From CAXPZW01 sp049594615 (GTDB lineage: Bacteria; Bacteroidota; Bacteroidia; Flavobacteriales_D; Sanyastnellaceae), in NCBI GenBank assembly GCA_049594615.1, contig JBMYJR010000002.1:62001-126000 (forward strand): DNA of 64,000 nucleotides, given 5' to 3'. The notes under the pieces were generated by a model, which saw nothing but the letters and a program-made list of their open reading frames with translations, ran no database searches and was not told where the DNA came from. Position numbers and translations under genes: made by a program. Positions within the stretch are counted from its first letter, which is position 1. The number at the start of each line of letters is the position of its first letter. This document shows, in pieces, positions 1 to 9,345 of this stretch.

Positions 1-274
1 CAAGCGGGTCAAAGTACCCCAGTCCGGCATTGTTGAGCAAGACGTCCAATCCGCCCATGGCTTCCACGGCAGCCGCTACACTGGATCGGGCTTGGTTGTG
101 GTCGCGCACATCACAGGGGTGGATGCTCACGCGGTCGCCAAGTTGGTCGGCCAGGGCTTGGAGTTTGGCTTCGTTGCGGGCGCTGAGTGCGAGGGTATGG
201 CCTTGCTTGTGAAGTAGGGCGGCGGTGGCGGCACCTATGCCTGAACTGGCGCCGGTGATCAGAATCTTCTTCAT
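1..274 (-). CDS. Short-chain dehydrogenase/reductase (SDR), N-terminal part
   Basis: Reading the minus strand from an ATG at 274 gives about 91 residues before the window ends. It opens with the Rossmann cofactor-binding motif TGASSGIG at residues 7-14 and has LLNNAGLG near residue 80, the two N-terminal hallmarks of classical SDR enzymes. The catalytic Tyr-x-x-x-Lys lies beyond the window edge, so activity cannot be checked. There is no signal peptide, so it is a cytoplasmic NAD(P)-dependent oxidoreductase of unknown substrate. It is a different gene from the full SDR at 46118-46945. Family call is firm; the substrate is not predictable. Confidence 0.85.
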   Translation of the reverse strand, partial: MKKILITGASSGIGAATAALLHKQGHTLALSARNEAKLQALADQLGDRVSIHPCDVRDHNQARSSVAAAVEAMGGLDVLLNNAGLGYFDPL

Positions 275-320
275 GACCCAAAGAACCGAAATATTCCGTG
301 CGGGTTCACACCCAAACAAA

Positions 321-348
321 AGCGCCCCGGTTTTCGAACCGGGGCGCT
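321..348 (-). terminator. Intrinsic terminator of the Asp-box propeller gene
   Basis: A perfect 12-bp stem (321-332 with 337-348) closes a TTCG loop. On the minus strand it is followed by a T-rich run (CTTTTGTTTG). It lies 25 bases past the stop codon of the minus-strand gene ending at 373 and before the SDR start at 274, so it separates the two transcription units. Confidence 0.8.
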
Positions 349-372
349 TCTATACGTCAAACCTAAAGTCGT

Positions 373-3300
373 TTATGGACATGCAGTTCCGAACATGGCA
401 AGCATGGTCAGCAGGTCAGAGGTGTCGGTACTGAGGTCGTCGTTGACGTCTCCGCTACACACGCCGGCGCAACCAAAGTCGCCGATAATCGCCAGCACAT
501 CACCGGTGCCAATGAAGCCGTCGTTGTTGAGGTCCATAGGACATGCGCACGAAGCATACTCACACGTGCCGTCGTCCAAGGTGGCACCTGCGTCGTAGTT
601 GCAGGCACCGCTATCGGTGCAACCCGCGCATGTAGCGTACTCACATGAACTGTCGTCGATGGTGGCGGTAGCGTCATAGTTGCAGGCGCCGCTGTCGGTA
701 CAACCTGCGCACGATGTGAACTCACACGAGCCGTCGTCGTTGGTGGCCGTTGCATCGTAGTTGCACGCACCGCTGTCGGTACACCCGTAGCAGCTCACCA
801 AGTCACACGAGCCGTCGTCGATGGTGGCGGTGGCGTCGTAGTTGCACGCCACTGGATTTGTACATCCTGCGCAGGAAGTATACTCACACGAGCCGTCGTC
901 CGAAGTGGCCGCAGGGTCGAAGTTGCAGGCGCTGCCGTCGGTACAGCCCAGCACGGTTGCCGGTACGGTACAGAAGGGGTGCAAAGCGTTGAAATCAAAA
1001 TCGACAACGGGCATGGTCACCAGTACAGTGCCGTCTGCTTGGGTCAGGTAGTAGTCGCCGTCAATGGCACACCCATAGGCGGTGCCGTTCAGGCCGTCGC
1101 CGTAGCTGTCGAAGATTTCAAACTCGTAACAGGCATCGGTCAAACACACGTTGGTGGCAATGACTGAGTTGCTGGCCAATGGCCCGCCGCTGGCAATAAC
1201 CGCGGTGCTGGCGTCGCGCAATTCCCAAGTGGTTTCTCCACCCCAACAATCGGTTTCGATGGTGATGGTGGTTTCAATTTCTCCCTCGCCGATTTCGTAG
1301 ATGGACTCTTTGCTGTCGTTCGTGTTGTTCTGATCTGAGGCGATCACAATGCGCACAACAAAGGTGGCTGTGCCGGGCGTGCCTGTAACCGCCGGGAGGT
1401 TGACTTGCTCAGTCTCGCCAGTGGCCAGCGAACCGGTCCACGCGAACGATTGATCGTATACGCCGTTGAGTCCATATTCGATGGTGGCCGCCGTCAAGGT
1501 GTTGGCACCAAAGTTTCCGATGGTCACAATGCCTTCCACATCGGGGTCACACTGAGTGGTGTTGGGAGCATCTACGGTCACAATGGCAGCATCGTCTGCG
1601 GGGATAACATACAGAGGTGCGTGCCACAAACCGCGTCCGTATGTAGCTGCTACGATGGTGTTGCTGCCATAGTGGATTTCCAATTCAGAAACCACAGTAT
1701 TTGGCAGCCCGTCGGTGTAGGGTTGCCATGCAGCAAAGGAATTCTCGCGGTAGTACACACCGGCATCGGTGCCTACGTAAAGACCGTCGTCGGTGTCCTT
1801 CTGGTAAACGATGGTGTTGCAAGGTATGGCCGGAAGCCCGTCGGAGTAATTGGTCCAGGTATCGCCTGAATCACCGCTGTAGTAGACTTTCGCACCCGAA
1901 CCGAAGCCCGAGAAGCTCACCCACAATCGTGTGGCGTCGGTAGGATCGATGGCAATGTAGGTGATCGATGAGCCCGAGAGTCCCGAGAGCGTGGTCCAGG
2001 TGGTACCTCCGTCTAGCGTACGGTAGAGGTTTCCGCCTTTGCCCACGAAAATCACATTCTCATCGGATTCGGCCACTGCAAGTGCGTTGCTGTTGCCTGT
2101 GGTGGGCATGGCGTATGAGGTCCAGCTGCCACCGGCATCTGTAGAGACGTGCAGACTCTTTTTGGCTACAATCAGTTTGTTGTGGTCGTTTTCGCTCATC
2201 ACGTAAGGGGTGAGCCAAGCACCGCCTTCATTCGCACCGGACCCGTCGCTGTTCAGGATGGTCGAAAAGCTCGAACCGTAGTTGGTGGACTTGTAGATGC
2301 GACCGTAGTAGATGGTGCCATACATAATGCTCTCATCGGTGTGGTCCACGATGCTTTCAAAGCCGTCGCCACCAATAGGGCGGGTCCAGTTGTTGCCGAT
2401 TTTCAAGTTGCTGCCATTGTCTTGCCAGCCTGAGAACACAATGTTCTGGGTTTGGGCACTCAGCCCCAATCGGTAAATCTGGGCGATCTCCAGGTTGCTG
2501 GAAAGGTCCGAGAACGAAGTGCCGCCATTCAGCGTACGGAACACGCCGCCGTCACAGCCGATCAGCAGGGTGGAGGTGCCGGGGATGAAGTACATGCCGT
2601 GGATGTCCGCGTGCACGTAAGGCGTACCTGAGGCGCCGTACCAGTGGCCTACAATGTTCCAAGTGGCACCGCCGTCCGAGGATTTCCAAGTGTTTACACC
2701 ACCTACATACACGACGTCTTCGTTGGTGGGGTCACATGCCGTAGCCAAGTCGTACCAGGCTTGACCGCCTGAGTCGGTACCATTCACGTTCCAACCGAGC
2801 AGGTTGATGGTGGCGGCGCTCGCCATTTGAGTCCAGGTGAGGCCCGCATCTTGCGATCGGTAGTAACCTTCAAAGCCTTGATCCGAAGAGCGGCCGGCCA
2901 AAATGTACAGGGTGTTCGGGTCAGAGGAACCTACGGTCAACGCCAAACGTGAAATGCCCGAAGTGGGCAGTCCAGTGGTGGATTGAGTCCAGGTGACCCC
3001 GTTGTCGTTCGAGAAGAAGAAATCATCACCGTTGCCCACTGCAAACACTGTGTTTGCATCGCCGGACTTGAACTGCACGTCTTTGAAGTTGCCGCTCAAG
3101 GTTTGTGCCCAATTGGCCCCGCCGTCGGTGGTGCGGTGCACCCCGTTGGAGGTGGCCACCAGCAATACGTCGCTGTCAGAAGGATCCATGATGATGCGGT
3201 TGCAGCGGCGCACTTGTTGCACGGTCCAGTTGAGTCCGGTGGTGTTCCACGTTACGCCGTTGTCGGTGGACTTGAGTACACCCAGCGCGTAGGTGTCTCC

Positions 3301-3885
3301 AGCGTCACCGTCACCGGTGGCGATGTAGAGGGTGTTGGGATCGTTGGGGTCAATCGCCACATCCGAAACGCCAATGGAACCGAGTTGGTCGGTGTTGACC
3401 ACCTCCCAGTTGGTTCCAGCGTTGTTTGAGCGCCAGAGGCCTCCTGCTGGAGCACATGCGTAGTAACGCAAGGTGTTGGACGGATCCACGCGCACCATAT
3501 TTACGCGGCCAGCGCCTCCGCCACCCCCTGGAACCGAGGTGTTGCCAAAGTAGGTCCACACGCCCGACTGCGAGAGGCGGACCTCACTTCCACGGTTGCG
3601 TTGCACAGCTTGGTACACCGCATCTGGGGCTACCATGTCGCCGCTCGGGGCAAGGCGGGGCTCCCAAAAGTGCTCCCAGCGCTTGTATTGTTTGTAGCCT
3701 TGGCCACGTTCGATTTCGCGTCCTTCCCAATAGTCGTTGAATTCGGTTTGGACTTCGTAAAGGTTGACGTTAGGATCTTGGATCCGTTCGGCCCAGACCT
3801 TGTCTTGGCCAAACAGGGAAACCGAAAGGCCCATTGCAATTGCAATGAGCCCTCCGTTCCCGAGAATGCAGGAAATGTATTTCAC
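373..3885 (-). CDS. Secreted Asp-box (BNR) propeller protein with Cys-repeat and dockerin-like C terminus
   Basis: 1170 residues from a GTG start; the first ~26 residues form a signal peptide ending near SLFGQ. Residues ~100-790 carry many Asp-box motifs (S/T-x-D-x-G-x-T-W), e.g. STDNGVTW, TTDGGANW, SQDAGLTW, SSDGGATW, TLDGGTTW, SGDSGDTW, as in sortilin/sialidase-type beta-propellers. After this come a CARDB-like beta domain (~795-900), a domain with the motif DSYGDGL (~905-1010), five 27-residue Cys-rich repeats, and a 56-residue end with two Ca-loop-like segments (DLNNDGFIG, DVNDDLSTD) resembling a dockerin. No sialidase catalytic residues are recognisable, so a binding or structural role is more likely than hydrolysis. 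It starts 11 bases after the metalloprotease stop codon and is probably cotranscribed with it. The export route is presumably Sec plus an outer-membrane system; a classical T9SS end is not obvious. Confidence 0.8.
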   Translation of the reverse strand: MKYISCILGNGGLIAIAMGLSVSLFGQDKVWAERIQDPNVNLYEVQTEFNDYWEGREIERGQGYKQYKRWEHFWEPRLAPSGDMVAPDAVYQAVQRNRGSEVRLSQSGVWTYFGNTSVPGGGGGAGRVNMVRVDPSNTLRYYACAPAGGLWRSNNAGTNWEVVNTDQLGSIGVSDVAIDPNDPNTLYIATGDGDAGDTYALGVLKSTDNGVTWNTTGLNWTVQQVRRCNRIIMDPSDSDVLLVATSNGVHRTTDGGANWAQTLSGNFKDVQFKSGDANTVFAVGNGDDFFFSNDNGVTWTQSTTGLPTSGISRLALTVGSSDPNTLYILAGRSSDQGFEGYYRSQDAGLTWTQMASAATINLLGWNVNGTDSGGQAWYDLATACDPTNEDVVYVGGVNTWKSSDGGATWNIVGHWYGASGTPYVHADIHGMYFIPGTSTLLIGCDGGVFRTLNGGTSFSDLSSNLEIAQIYRLGLSAQTQNIVFSGWQDNGSNLKIGNNWTRPIGGDGFESIVDHTDESIMYGTIYYGRIYKSTNYGSSFSTILNSDGSGANEGGAWLTPYVMSENDHNKLIVAKKSLHVSTDAGGSWTSYAMPTTGNSNALAVAESDENVIFVGKGGNLYRTLDGGTTWTTLSGLSGSSITYIAIDPTDATRLWVSFSGFGSGAKVYYSGDSGDTWTNYSDGLPAIPCNTIVYQKDTDDGLYVGTDAGVYYRENSFAAWQPYTDGLPNTVVSELEIHYGSNTIVAATYGRGLWHAPLYVIPADDAAIVTVDAPNTTQCDPDVEGIVTIGNFGANTLTAATIEYGLNGVYDQSFAWTGSLATGETEQVNLPAVTGTPGTATFVVRIVIASDQNNTNDSKESIYEIGEGEIETTITIETDCWGGETTWELRDASTAVIASGGPLASNSVIATNVCLTDACYEFEIFDSYGDGLNGTAYGCAIDGDYYLTQADGTVLVTMPVVDFDFNALHPFCTVPATVLGCTDGSACNFDPAATSDDGSCEYTSCAGCTNPVACNYDATATIDDGSCDLVSCYGCTDSGACNYDATATNDDGSCEFTSCAGCTDSGACNYDATATIDDSSCEYATCAGCTDSGACNYDAGATLDDGTCEYASCACPMDLNNDGFIGTGDVLAIIGDFGCAGVCSGDVNDDLSTDTSDLLTMLAMFGTACP
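544..948 (-). repeat. Five tandem 81-bp repeats encoding 27-residue Cys-rich units
   Basis: Five in-frame units of the form GCTDxxACNYDxxATxDDGSC plus a short CEFTSCA-type linker, each 27 residues (81 bp), fill the segment just before the dockerin-like end. Each unit has four or five Cys and several Asp, which suggests small disulphide- and metal-stabilised modules forming a stalk. Confidence 0.85.
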
Positions 3886-3896
3886 TTGGTAAAGGT

Positions 3897-6800
3897 TTAA
3901 TCACATGAGGTCCCGAACACAGAGAGCAGTTCCAGGATATCTCCCGAGGCCACTTCGCCGTCTTCGTTGATGTCTGCGATGCACTCGGATCCTGAGCACC
4001 CGAATTCGGCTAGCAGTATCAATAGGTCAGTTACGTTGCGGTCCAAGTCGCCGTTCAGGTCGGCGTAGCAGGTGCAGCTGGTGAATTCGCACGAGCCGTC
4101 GTCGCACGCAGCGGTTGCATCGTAGTTGCAGGCGGTAGCATCAGTACAACCGTCGGGCAAGATGCACGAGCCGTCATCGATGGTGGCCGTCGCGTCGTAG
4201 TTACATGCGGCAGCATCGGTACATCCTGCGCATGAGGTAAACTCACACGAGCCGTCGTCTGAGGTAGCAGCAGGGTTGTAGTTGCACGCGGTGTTGTCGG
4301 TACAGCCCAGCACAGTGCTTGTCACGCAGAAGGTTTCGGTAATGCTTGCGCCATAGTTGGAGGCCGCCATTTGAACCAGAACAGTACCTCCGTTGTCGGT
4401 CACTGAGTAGTCGCCGTCCACCCCACACGCGCCGTAGGAAGCGCCCGAGAGCCCGTCACCATACGTGTCAGTGATGGTCAGGTCGTAACACCCGTTCGAA
4501 AGGCAGAATTCGGTGTCGTAGGTGGTTTGGTTGCCCAGGGTTCCAGAGGATAATGAGCCCAGCACTTCACCAGTGGTTTGGTTGGTGAGGGTCCAGCCCA
4601 CTTCGCTGCCCCAGCAGTCGGTCAACAGCGAGAAGGTGACCAGGTTAGGGGCCGCCACCGTAGAGAAGTTGGTGGTTTGGCTATTGTTGGCAGGGTTTTC
4701 GTCGGCTTGGCCGTTGGGGTTGCTGACAACTGCTTCATAGGTGTGCGAACCGTCTGCTGGAAATAGGGTGGGCAATGTGACCAACTCAGTGGATCCGAGT
4801 GTGAGGGAACCGGTCCAGTTGACAGTTCCTTGTGAAACGCCATCTACAAAAGTCTCAATGTCTGCAGATGTAAGGGTCTCGGTACCGAGGTTGAGGAGTT
4901 GGATGATGGGATTGATGGTGTTTCCACAGTAATCGCCTTCTGGTTCGATGATGGCGTTGATCACAGCATCGTACTGTGCAGAAACGACTGATGAGGTGAT
5001 TTCTACGTTGGCGTTGCTGATGTCAAAGAACACATTGCCGTTGCCTTTGATCTTGATCCGCGCGGTGGTGGTTTCCACAGACGGCATGGTCACGAGTTCG
5101 GCGCCGTCGTTGGCGGTACCTGAAACCAGCAGCGTAGGGTAGGTGAGGCCACCGTCGGTGGACAGGTAAATGTCCACAGCCGTGCAGTTTACAGGTGCAC
5201 CGTCGGTACCGGCGACGTCCCAGCTAACTGGAACAGGTCCGCCGCTTGGGAGGGCTTCTCCTCCGTTGGGGTACGTCACCAAAAACGGCCCCGTATCGCC
5301 GTCTACCGTGATCTGCATTTCGTCTTCGTTCACGCCACCACCACCAGCGCGGTTGTCGCGCACCGAACAACGGAAGGTCATGCCGCGGTCGTAATCAGGG
5401 AGGTGCTCACCTACTACGGTGGTGTTGTTGATCAGATCAGTGATGCGTGGGAATACACGTGTGGGGTCTTCAGTCCCTTTCCAGGAGCGGAAGGTGGGCT
5501 GGTTGCCCGAAGGATTGCTCAGGTCGCTGTCACCAGCGGCTGTCGCAGGGCCAAGATCGTATTCCTCCCACGTGTAGGTGATGGCGTCGCCGTCTGGATC
5601 CGATCCGGTGGCAGTCAGCTCAAACGGTGTGGCACCGGGAATGGTGTAGTCGGCACCGGCATCTACGGTTGGCACTCCGTTACCGGTGGTGGTCACCACT
5701 GCACAGGTGTTGCCGTTGCCGTTGACGGTAAACGCCTTCATTTCGTTGAAGCTGTGGATGTGGAAGTAATCGTCCGAGTTGCTTTGCAGGTTGGGCGAGC
5801 AAATGCCAGCGTAACCCATGATGGTGGATGCACTGCCTGGCTCGTAGGCAGCACCCGAGGAACGGTTGCAGCTGTTGTTTTGGGTGTGATTGCCGCCGTA
5901 TTGGTGGCCCATCTCGTGGCACACGTAGTCGATGTCAAAAGGATCGCCTACCGGTGTAGGTTGTCCGGTAACACCACCGGCTTTGTTTGAGCCGCAAGGG
6001 CTTTGCAGGTAGGCCACACCTCCGCCGCCGGTAGAATATACGTGGCCAATGTCGTAGTTGGCCGATCCGATCTGCGCATTGCAGGTGTTGATGTTTTGGC
6101 CCAGCATGGTGCCGCCGCTGTTGTTGGTGTAGGGGTCGGTGGCGCCATCGAGGAAGATCACGTTGTTGTTGTTGGCGACCAAATCCATATGTACCGCAAC
6201 TTCGCGCTCGTAAACACCGTTCACTCGGGTCAGGGAGGTGTTGTAGGCATCCACTACATCGGGCACAGTTCCTCCGTGGAATTGGGCGTACTCACCGGTG
6301 CAGGCCAGTGCCAGACGGTAGGTTCGCAGCTCAGTGCCGCTTTCGGTGCGGACTTGCGCGGCCGATTGACCAAAGTGGCGCACTTGGCGGTCGTGTGCAG
6401 GCTTGTCGTACTTGGTACTGTTGCTCTCGTCGAACTTCTGCAGGTCCATCTGCACGTCGTCCACGATGGGAGGAAGTTCTTCAAATACCTTATCAGTGTT
6501 GGCGTAGAAGGCCTTTTTCGTGTATGACTGGTAGGCCTCGGTGGTCCCGTCGGTCAAGGGGTCGATGTACCACGTATCGCCATTGTTGATGACCATGGCA
6601 TGGAAGCCTTTGGGAGACATGCTCAAGCGCACAGTGGCCGAAGGGTCGGTGATCCCTTGACCCGCATACGAGCGGATGTTGGGGTAGCGTTCCTGCAGGG
6701 CAGGCGCCATCACGGGGAACTCCACAATGCTAAATACTTGGATGGTGCCGTCGGGTGCAGGCAGCTCCAACAGGGTGCCGCTATCTTTGGCGCGCACATC

Positions 6801-6998
6801 TTGAATGTGAGGGGCTTGGCGCAGCACGCCCCAGAGGGCCGCAGGGGAAGTAGTTATGCCACGGTAGGTCGCGGGCTGTATCCAGCGTTGGCCGCTCACG
6901 CGTTGTTCTGAAGCTTGGTCTTGCCAAAGTTGGGCCAAGCCAGAGGAGGAGAGCAGAAGAGCCGTGACGAGGCTCAGGAGGGTGTAACGTTGCATCAT
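3897..6998 (-). CDS. Secreted reprolysin-like zinc metalloprotease with Cys-repeat and dockerin-like C terminus
   Basis: 1033 residues with a signal peptide (1-22, ending SSSGLAQ). The zinc site is HEMGHQYGGNH at residues 361-371, the long metzincin motif HExxHxxGxxH, with a Met-turn (STIMGYAG) some 30 residues later; this is the reprolysin/M12B-like family common in Bacteroidota. Residues ~30-200 are a likely propeptide. After the catalytic domain come a PKD/cadherin-like segment (~445-565), an Ig-like segment, a CARDB-like domain, the DTYGDGL domain, three Cys-rich repeats and a dockerin-like end (DLNGDLDRN, DINEDGEVA). The tail matches that of the downstream propeller protein, so both probably share a surface location or partner. 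It is the first gene of a two-gene unit. Confidence 0.9.
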   Translation of the reverse strand: MMQRYTLLSLVTALLLSSSGLAQLWQDQASEQRVSGQRWIQPATYRGITTSPAALWGVLRQAPHIQDVRAKDSGTLLELPAPDGTIQVFSIVEFPVMAPALQERYPNIRSYAGQGITDPSATVRLSMSPKGFHAMVINNGDTWYIDPLTDGTTEAYQSYTKKAFYANTDKVFEELPPIVDDVQMDLQKFDESNSTKYDKPAHDRQVRHFGQSAAQVRTESGTELRTYRLALACTGEYAQFHGGTVPDVVDAYNTSLTRVNGVYEREVAVHMDLVANNNNVIFLDGATDPYTNNSGGTMLGQNINTCNAQIGSANYDIGHVYSTGGGGVAYLQSPCGSNKAGGVTGQPTPVGDPFDIDYVCHEMGHQYGGNHTQNNSCNRSSGAAYEPGSASTIMGYAGICSPNLQSNSDDYFHIHSFNEMKAFTVNGNGNTCAVVTTTGNGVPTVDAGADYTIPGATPFELTATGSDPDGDAITYTWEEYDLGPATAAGDSDLSNPSGNQPTFRSWKGTEDPTRVFPRITDLINNTTVVGEHLPDYDRGMTFRCSVRDNRAGGGGVNEDEMQITVDGDTGPFLVTYPNGGEALPSGGPVPVSWDVAGTDGAPVNCTAVDIYLSTDGGLTYPTLLVSGTANDGAELVTMPSVETTTARIKIKGNGNVFFDISNANVEITSSVVSAQYDAVINAIIEPEGDYCGNTINPIIQLLNLGTETLTSADIETFVDGVSQGTVNWTGSLTLGSTELVTLPTLFPADGSHTYEAVVSNPNGQADENPANNSQTTNFSTVAAPNLVTFSLLTDCWGSEVGWTLTNQTTGEVLGSLSSGTLGNQTTYDTEFCLSNGCYDLTITDTYGDGLSGASYGACGVDGDYSVTDNGGTVLVQMAASNYGASITETFCVTSTVLGCTDNTACNYNPAATSDDGSCEFTSCAGCTDAAACNYDATATIDDGSCILPDGCTDATACNYDATAACDDGSCEFTSCTCYADLNGDLDRNVTDLLILLAEFGCSGSECIADINEDGEVASGDILELLSVFGTSCD
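4071..4307 (-). repeat. Three tandem Cys-rich repeats (27, 25 and 27 residues)
   Basis: Three units of the GCTDxxACNYDxxATxDDGSC type precede the 57-residue dockerin-like end of the metalloprotease. They are the same module as at 544-948, which links the two neighbouring genes and suggests duplication or domain exchange. Confidence 0.85.
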
Positions 6999-7474
6999 AA
7001 TAGTTCAGGCACAGATAGACAGGGCGTACTTTTCAATTGGGTTTGGTTCGCTGAGGTGTGGTACGTCCGCGGCATCTCTGTTCTACGTTTAGCGAACAGA
7101 CAAGGTTGGACGTATGGTGGATATTGATCCTCACGCACTCATTGGTTTTGCACCTGCAACGCATGTTGCGTCATACGCAGCCTTCGCACCCTATCACAAC
7201 GAAGGATGGCTTTGCAAGTGCAGTTGCACTCATGGATTCAGGATGAAAAACGGAGCGGGAACTCCTTGAAATCGCACAGACAGCAGGCAGTAAAGTACAA
7301 AAATCCCTTCTTGAAAGGTTTGTTTTTGGCCAATAAGTTCGGCGCGCAGAGTTTTTTGAAAACTCGGGCACGTTGTTGATAAGTGGCTTTCAGCGATTCC
7401 GGGCTAGCGGAGGTGGTTTTGCTAATTTAGTTGGCTTGTTGCCTTTATCGGGCGATTTAGATCAACCCCTAACC
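6999..7474. other. 476-bp divergent intergenic region
   Basis: This separates the minus-strand metalloprotease from parE. I see no convincing gene. It holds short palindromes: GCAAC-GCAT-GTTGC at 7156-7169, AGTGCA-GT-TGCACT at 7217-7230, and a 7-bp hairpin GAGTTTT-TTG-AAAACTC at 7349-7365. A weak promoter for the metalloprotease may be TATCTGTG on the minus strand (7010-7017). The reading frame of parE is open back to 7373, but the family start is at 7475. Confidence 0.5.
7311..7341 (+). promoter_or_regulatory. Candidate promoter of parE-parC
   Basis: TTG at 7311-7313, a 20-bp spacer, then TAAGTTCG at 7334-7341, one mismatch from the Bacteroidota -7 box TAnnTTTG. It would give a leader of about 130 bases to the ATG at 7475. 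A second possibility is TAATTTAG at 7423-7430, closer to the start. Confidence 0.3.
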
Positions 7475-9331
7475 ATGGCTCAGGAAGTTCAGTACACCGA
7501 AGACAATATCCGCTCGCTTGACTGGAAGGAACACATCCGGATGCGTCCGGGGATGTACATCGGCAAACTTGGCGATGGGACTTCGGCAGATGACGGCATT
7601 TACGTCCTGCTCAAAGAAGTCCTTGACAACTGCATCGATGAGTACGTCATGGGCTACGGCAAAACCGTTGAAGTCAGCATTCGTGACAACTCGGTAAAGG
7701 TCCGTGACTACGGCCGGGGCATTCCTTTGGGCAAAGTGGTGGACGTGGTATCCAAGATCAACACGGGGGGGAAGTACGACTCACGCGCATTTAAAAAGTC
7801 GGTAGGTCTGAACGGAGTAGGTGCCAAGGCAGTCAACGCACTCAGCACCGAATTTACCGTGCAGTCTGTACGTGAAGGCCAATCCAAGACGGCTCAATTC
7901 TCTCGCGGGGAACTCCTGGAGGACGGCGCACTCGAGGAATCCACCAAACGTCGTGGCACCAAGATCACCTTCGTGCCCGATCCCGAGATCTTCCCGAATT
8001 TCCAGTACAAGCTTCAACACGTTGAGAAGCTGCTCTGGAACTACTGTTACCTCAACACCGGGCTCACCATCTACTTCAACGGCCAGAAGTACCACTCCGA
8101 GCACGGCCTCAAGGACTTGTTGGAGACCAACGTGGGTGACAACATCCGCTATCCCATCATTCACTTGCGCGGCGATGACATTGAAGTTGCCATCACCCAC
8201 ACTGACGCATACGGAGAGGACTACTACAGCTTCGTGAATGGTCAGTTTACCACCCAGGGCGGCACGCACCAACGTGCCTTCCGAGAGGCTTACGTCAAAG
8301 TGGTGCGCGACTTTTTTGGCAAGGACTACGACCCGCAGGATGTGCGATCAGGCATCTCTGCAGCCGTAGCTGTGAAGGTCATGGAGCCCGTGTTTGAGTC
8401 CCAAACCAAAACAAAGCTGGGCAGCAACGAGGTGGAGCCCGGAGGCACCACCATGCGCACATTTGTGTTGGACTTTCTCAAAACCGCCCTCGACAACTTC
8501 CTGCACCGCAACGCCGATGTCGCTGAAGCTTTGCAGAAACGCATCCTCCAATCCGAGCGTGAGCGCAAGGATTTGGCCGGCATCAAAAAACTGGCCCGCG
8601 AGCGCGCCAAGAAGGCCAACTTGCACAACCGTAAACTCCGCGATTGCCGCGCCCACTACAACGATACCAAGAACGACAAGGGGCAATTCTCCACCCTGTT
8701 CATCACCGAGGGGGACAGTGCATCTGGTTCCATCACCAAAGCGCGTGATGTGAACACCCAAGCGGTGTTCAGCCTCAAAGGAAAGCCTCTGAACTCCTAC
8801 GGACTCACCAAAAAAGTGGTCTACGAAAACGAGGAGTTCAACCTGCTTCAAGCGGCCCTCAACATTGAGGAAGGTTTGGAAACCCTGCGTTACAAGAACG
8901 TCGTGATCGCCACCGATGCCGATGTGGACGGCATGCACATCCGTTTGCTGTTGATCACCTTCTTCCTCCAGTTCTTTCCCGAGCTGGTGCGCGCCGGCCA
9001 CGTGCACGTGTTGCAGACCCCACTGTTCCGTGTGCGCAACAAAAAAGAAACCATTTATTGCTACAGCGAAGCTGAAAAGCAGGACGCCATGCAAAAACTC
9101 AAAGGCAAACCCGAGATTACCCGCTTCAAGGGGCTCGGTGAGATTTCGCCAGACGAGTTCAAGCATTTTATCGGTGAACACATCCGCCTGGACCCCGTGG
9201 TCTTGGGCAAAGACAGCCAAATTCCGGAATTGCTCAAATTCTTCATGGGCAAGAACACCCCGGAACGTCAGGAATTCATCATCGAAAACCTGAAAGTCGA
9301 AAAAGACGAAGTGGAAGAAGAGGCCGCCTGA
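7475..9331 (+). CDS. parE: DNA topoisomerase IV subunit B
   Basis: 618 residues from the ATG at 7475; an in-frame upstream extension to 7373 is not conserved-looking, and the recognisable N terminus begins there (SLDWKEHIRMRPGMYIG). It is the ATPase subunit of a type IIA topoisomerase that decatenates and relaxes DNA. The GHKL ATPase features are present (EVLDNCIDEY, GRGIPLG, GLNGVGAKAVNAL), followed by the transducer and the TOPRIM domain with ITEGDSASGS and TDADVDGMHIR. The length, and pairing in tandem with a GyrA-like gene, match the ParE arrangement in this phylum rather than GyrB. parC starts 14 bases after the stop, so the two subunits are made from one transcript. Confidence 0.92.
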   Translation: MAQEVQYTEDNIRSLDWKEHIRMRPGMYIGKLGDGTSADDGIYVLLKEVLDNCIDEYVMGYGKTVEVSIRDNSVKVRDYGRGIPLGKVVDVVSKINTGGKYDSRAFKKSVGLNGVGAKAVNALSTEFTVQSVREGQSKTAQFSRGELLEDGALEESTKRRGTKITFVPDPEIFPNFQYKLQHVEKLLWNYCYLNTGLTIYFNGQKYHSEHGLKDLLETNVGDNIRYPIIHLRGDDIEVAITHTDAYGEDYYSFVNGQFTTQGGTHQRAFREAYVKVVRDFFGKDYDPQDVRSGISAAVAVKVMEPVFESQTKTKLGSNEVEPGGTTMRTFVLDFLKTALDNFLHRNADVAEALQKRILQSERERKDLAGIKKLARERAKKANLHNRKLRDCRAHYNDTKNDKGQFSTLFITEGDSASGSITKARDVNTQAVFSLKGKPLNSYGLTKKVVYENEEFNLLQAALNIEEGLETLRYKNVVIATDADVDGMHIRLLLITFFLQFFPELVRAGHVHVLQTPLFRVRNKKETIYCYSEAEKQDAMQKLKGKPEITRFKGLGEISPDEFKHFIGEHIRLDPVVLGKDSQIPELLKFFMGKNTPERQEFIIENLKVEKDEVEEEAA

Positions 9332-9345
9332 GCCCGCCGTGACCT

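Noticed and set aside
544..948. CRISPR array
   Set aside because: The repeats are 81 bp, in frame, and each encodes the same Cys-rich protein unit; there are no unique spacers.
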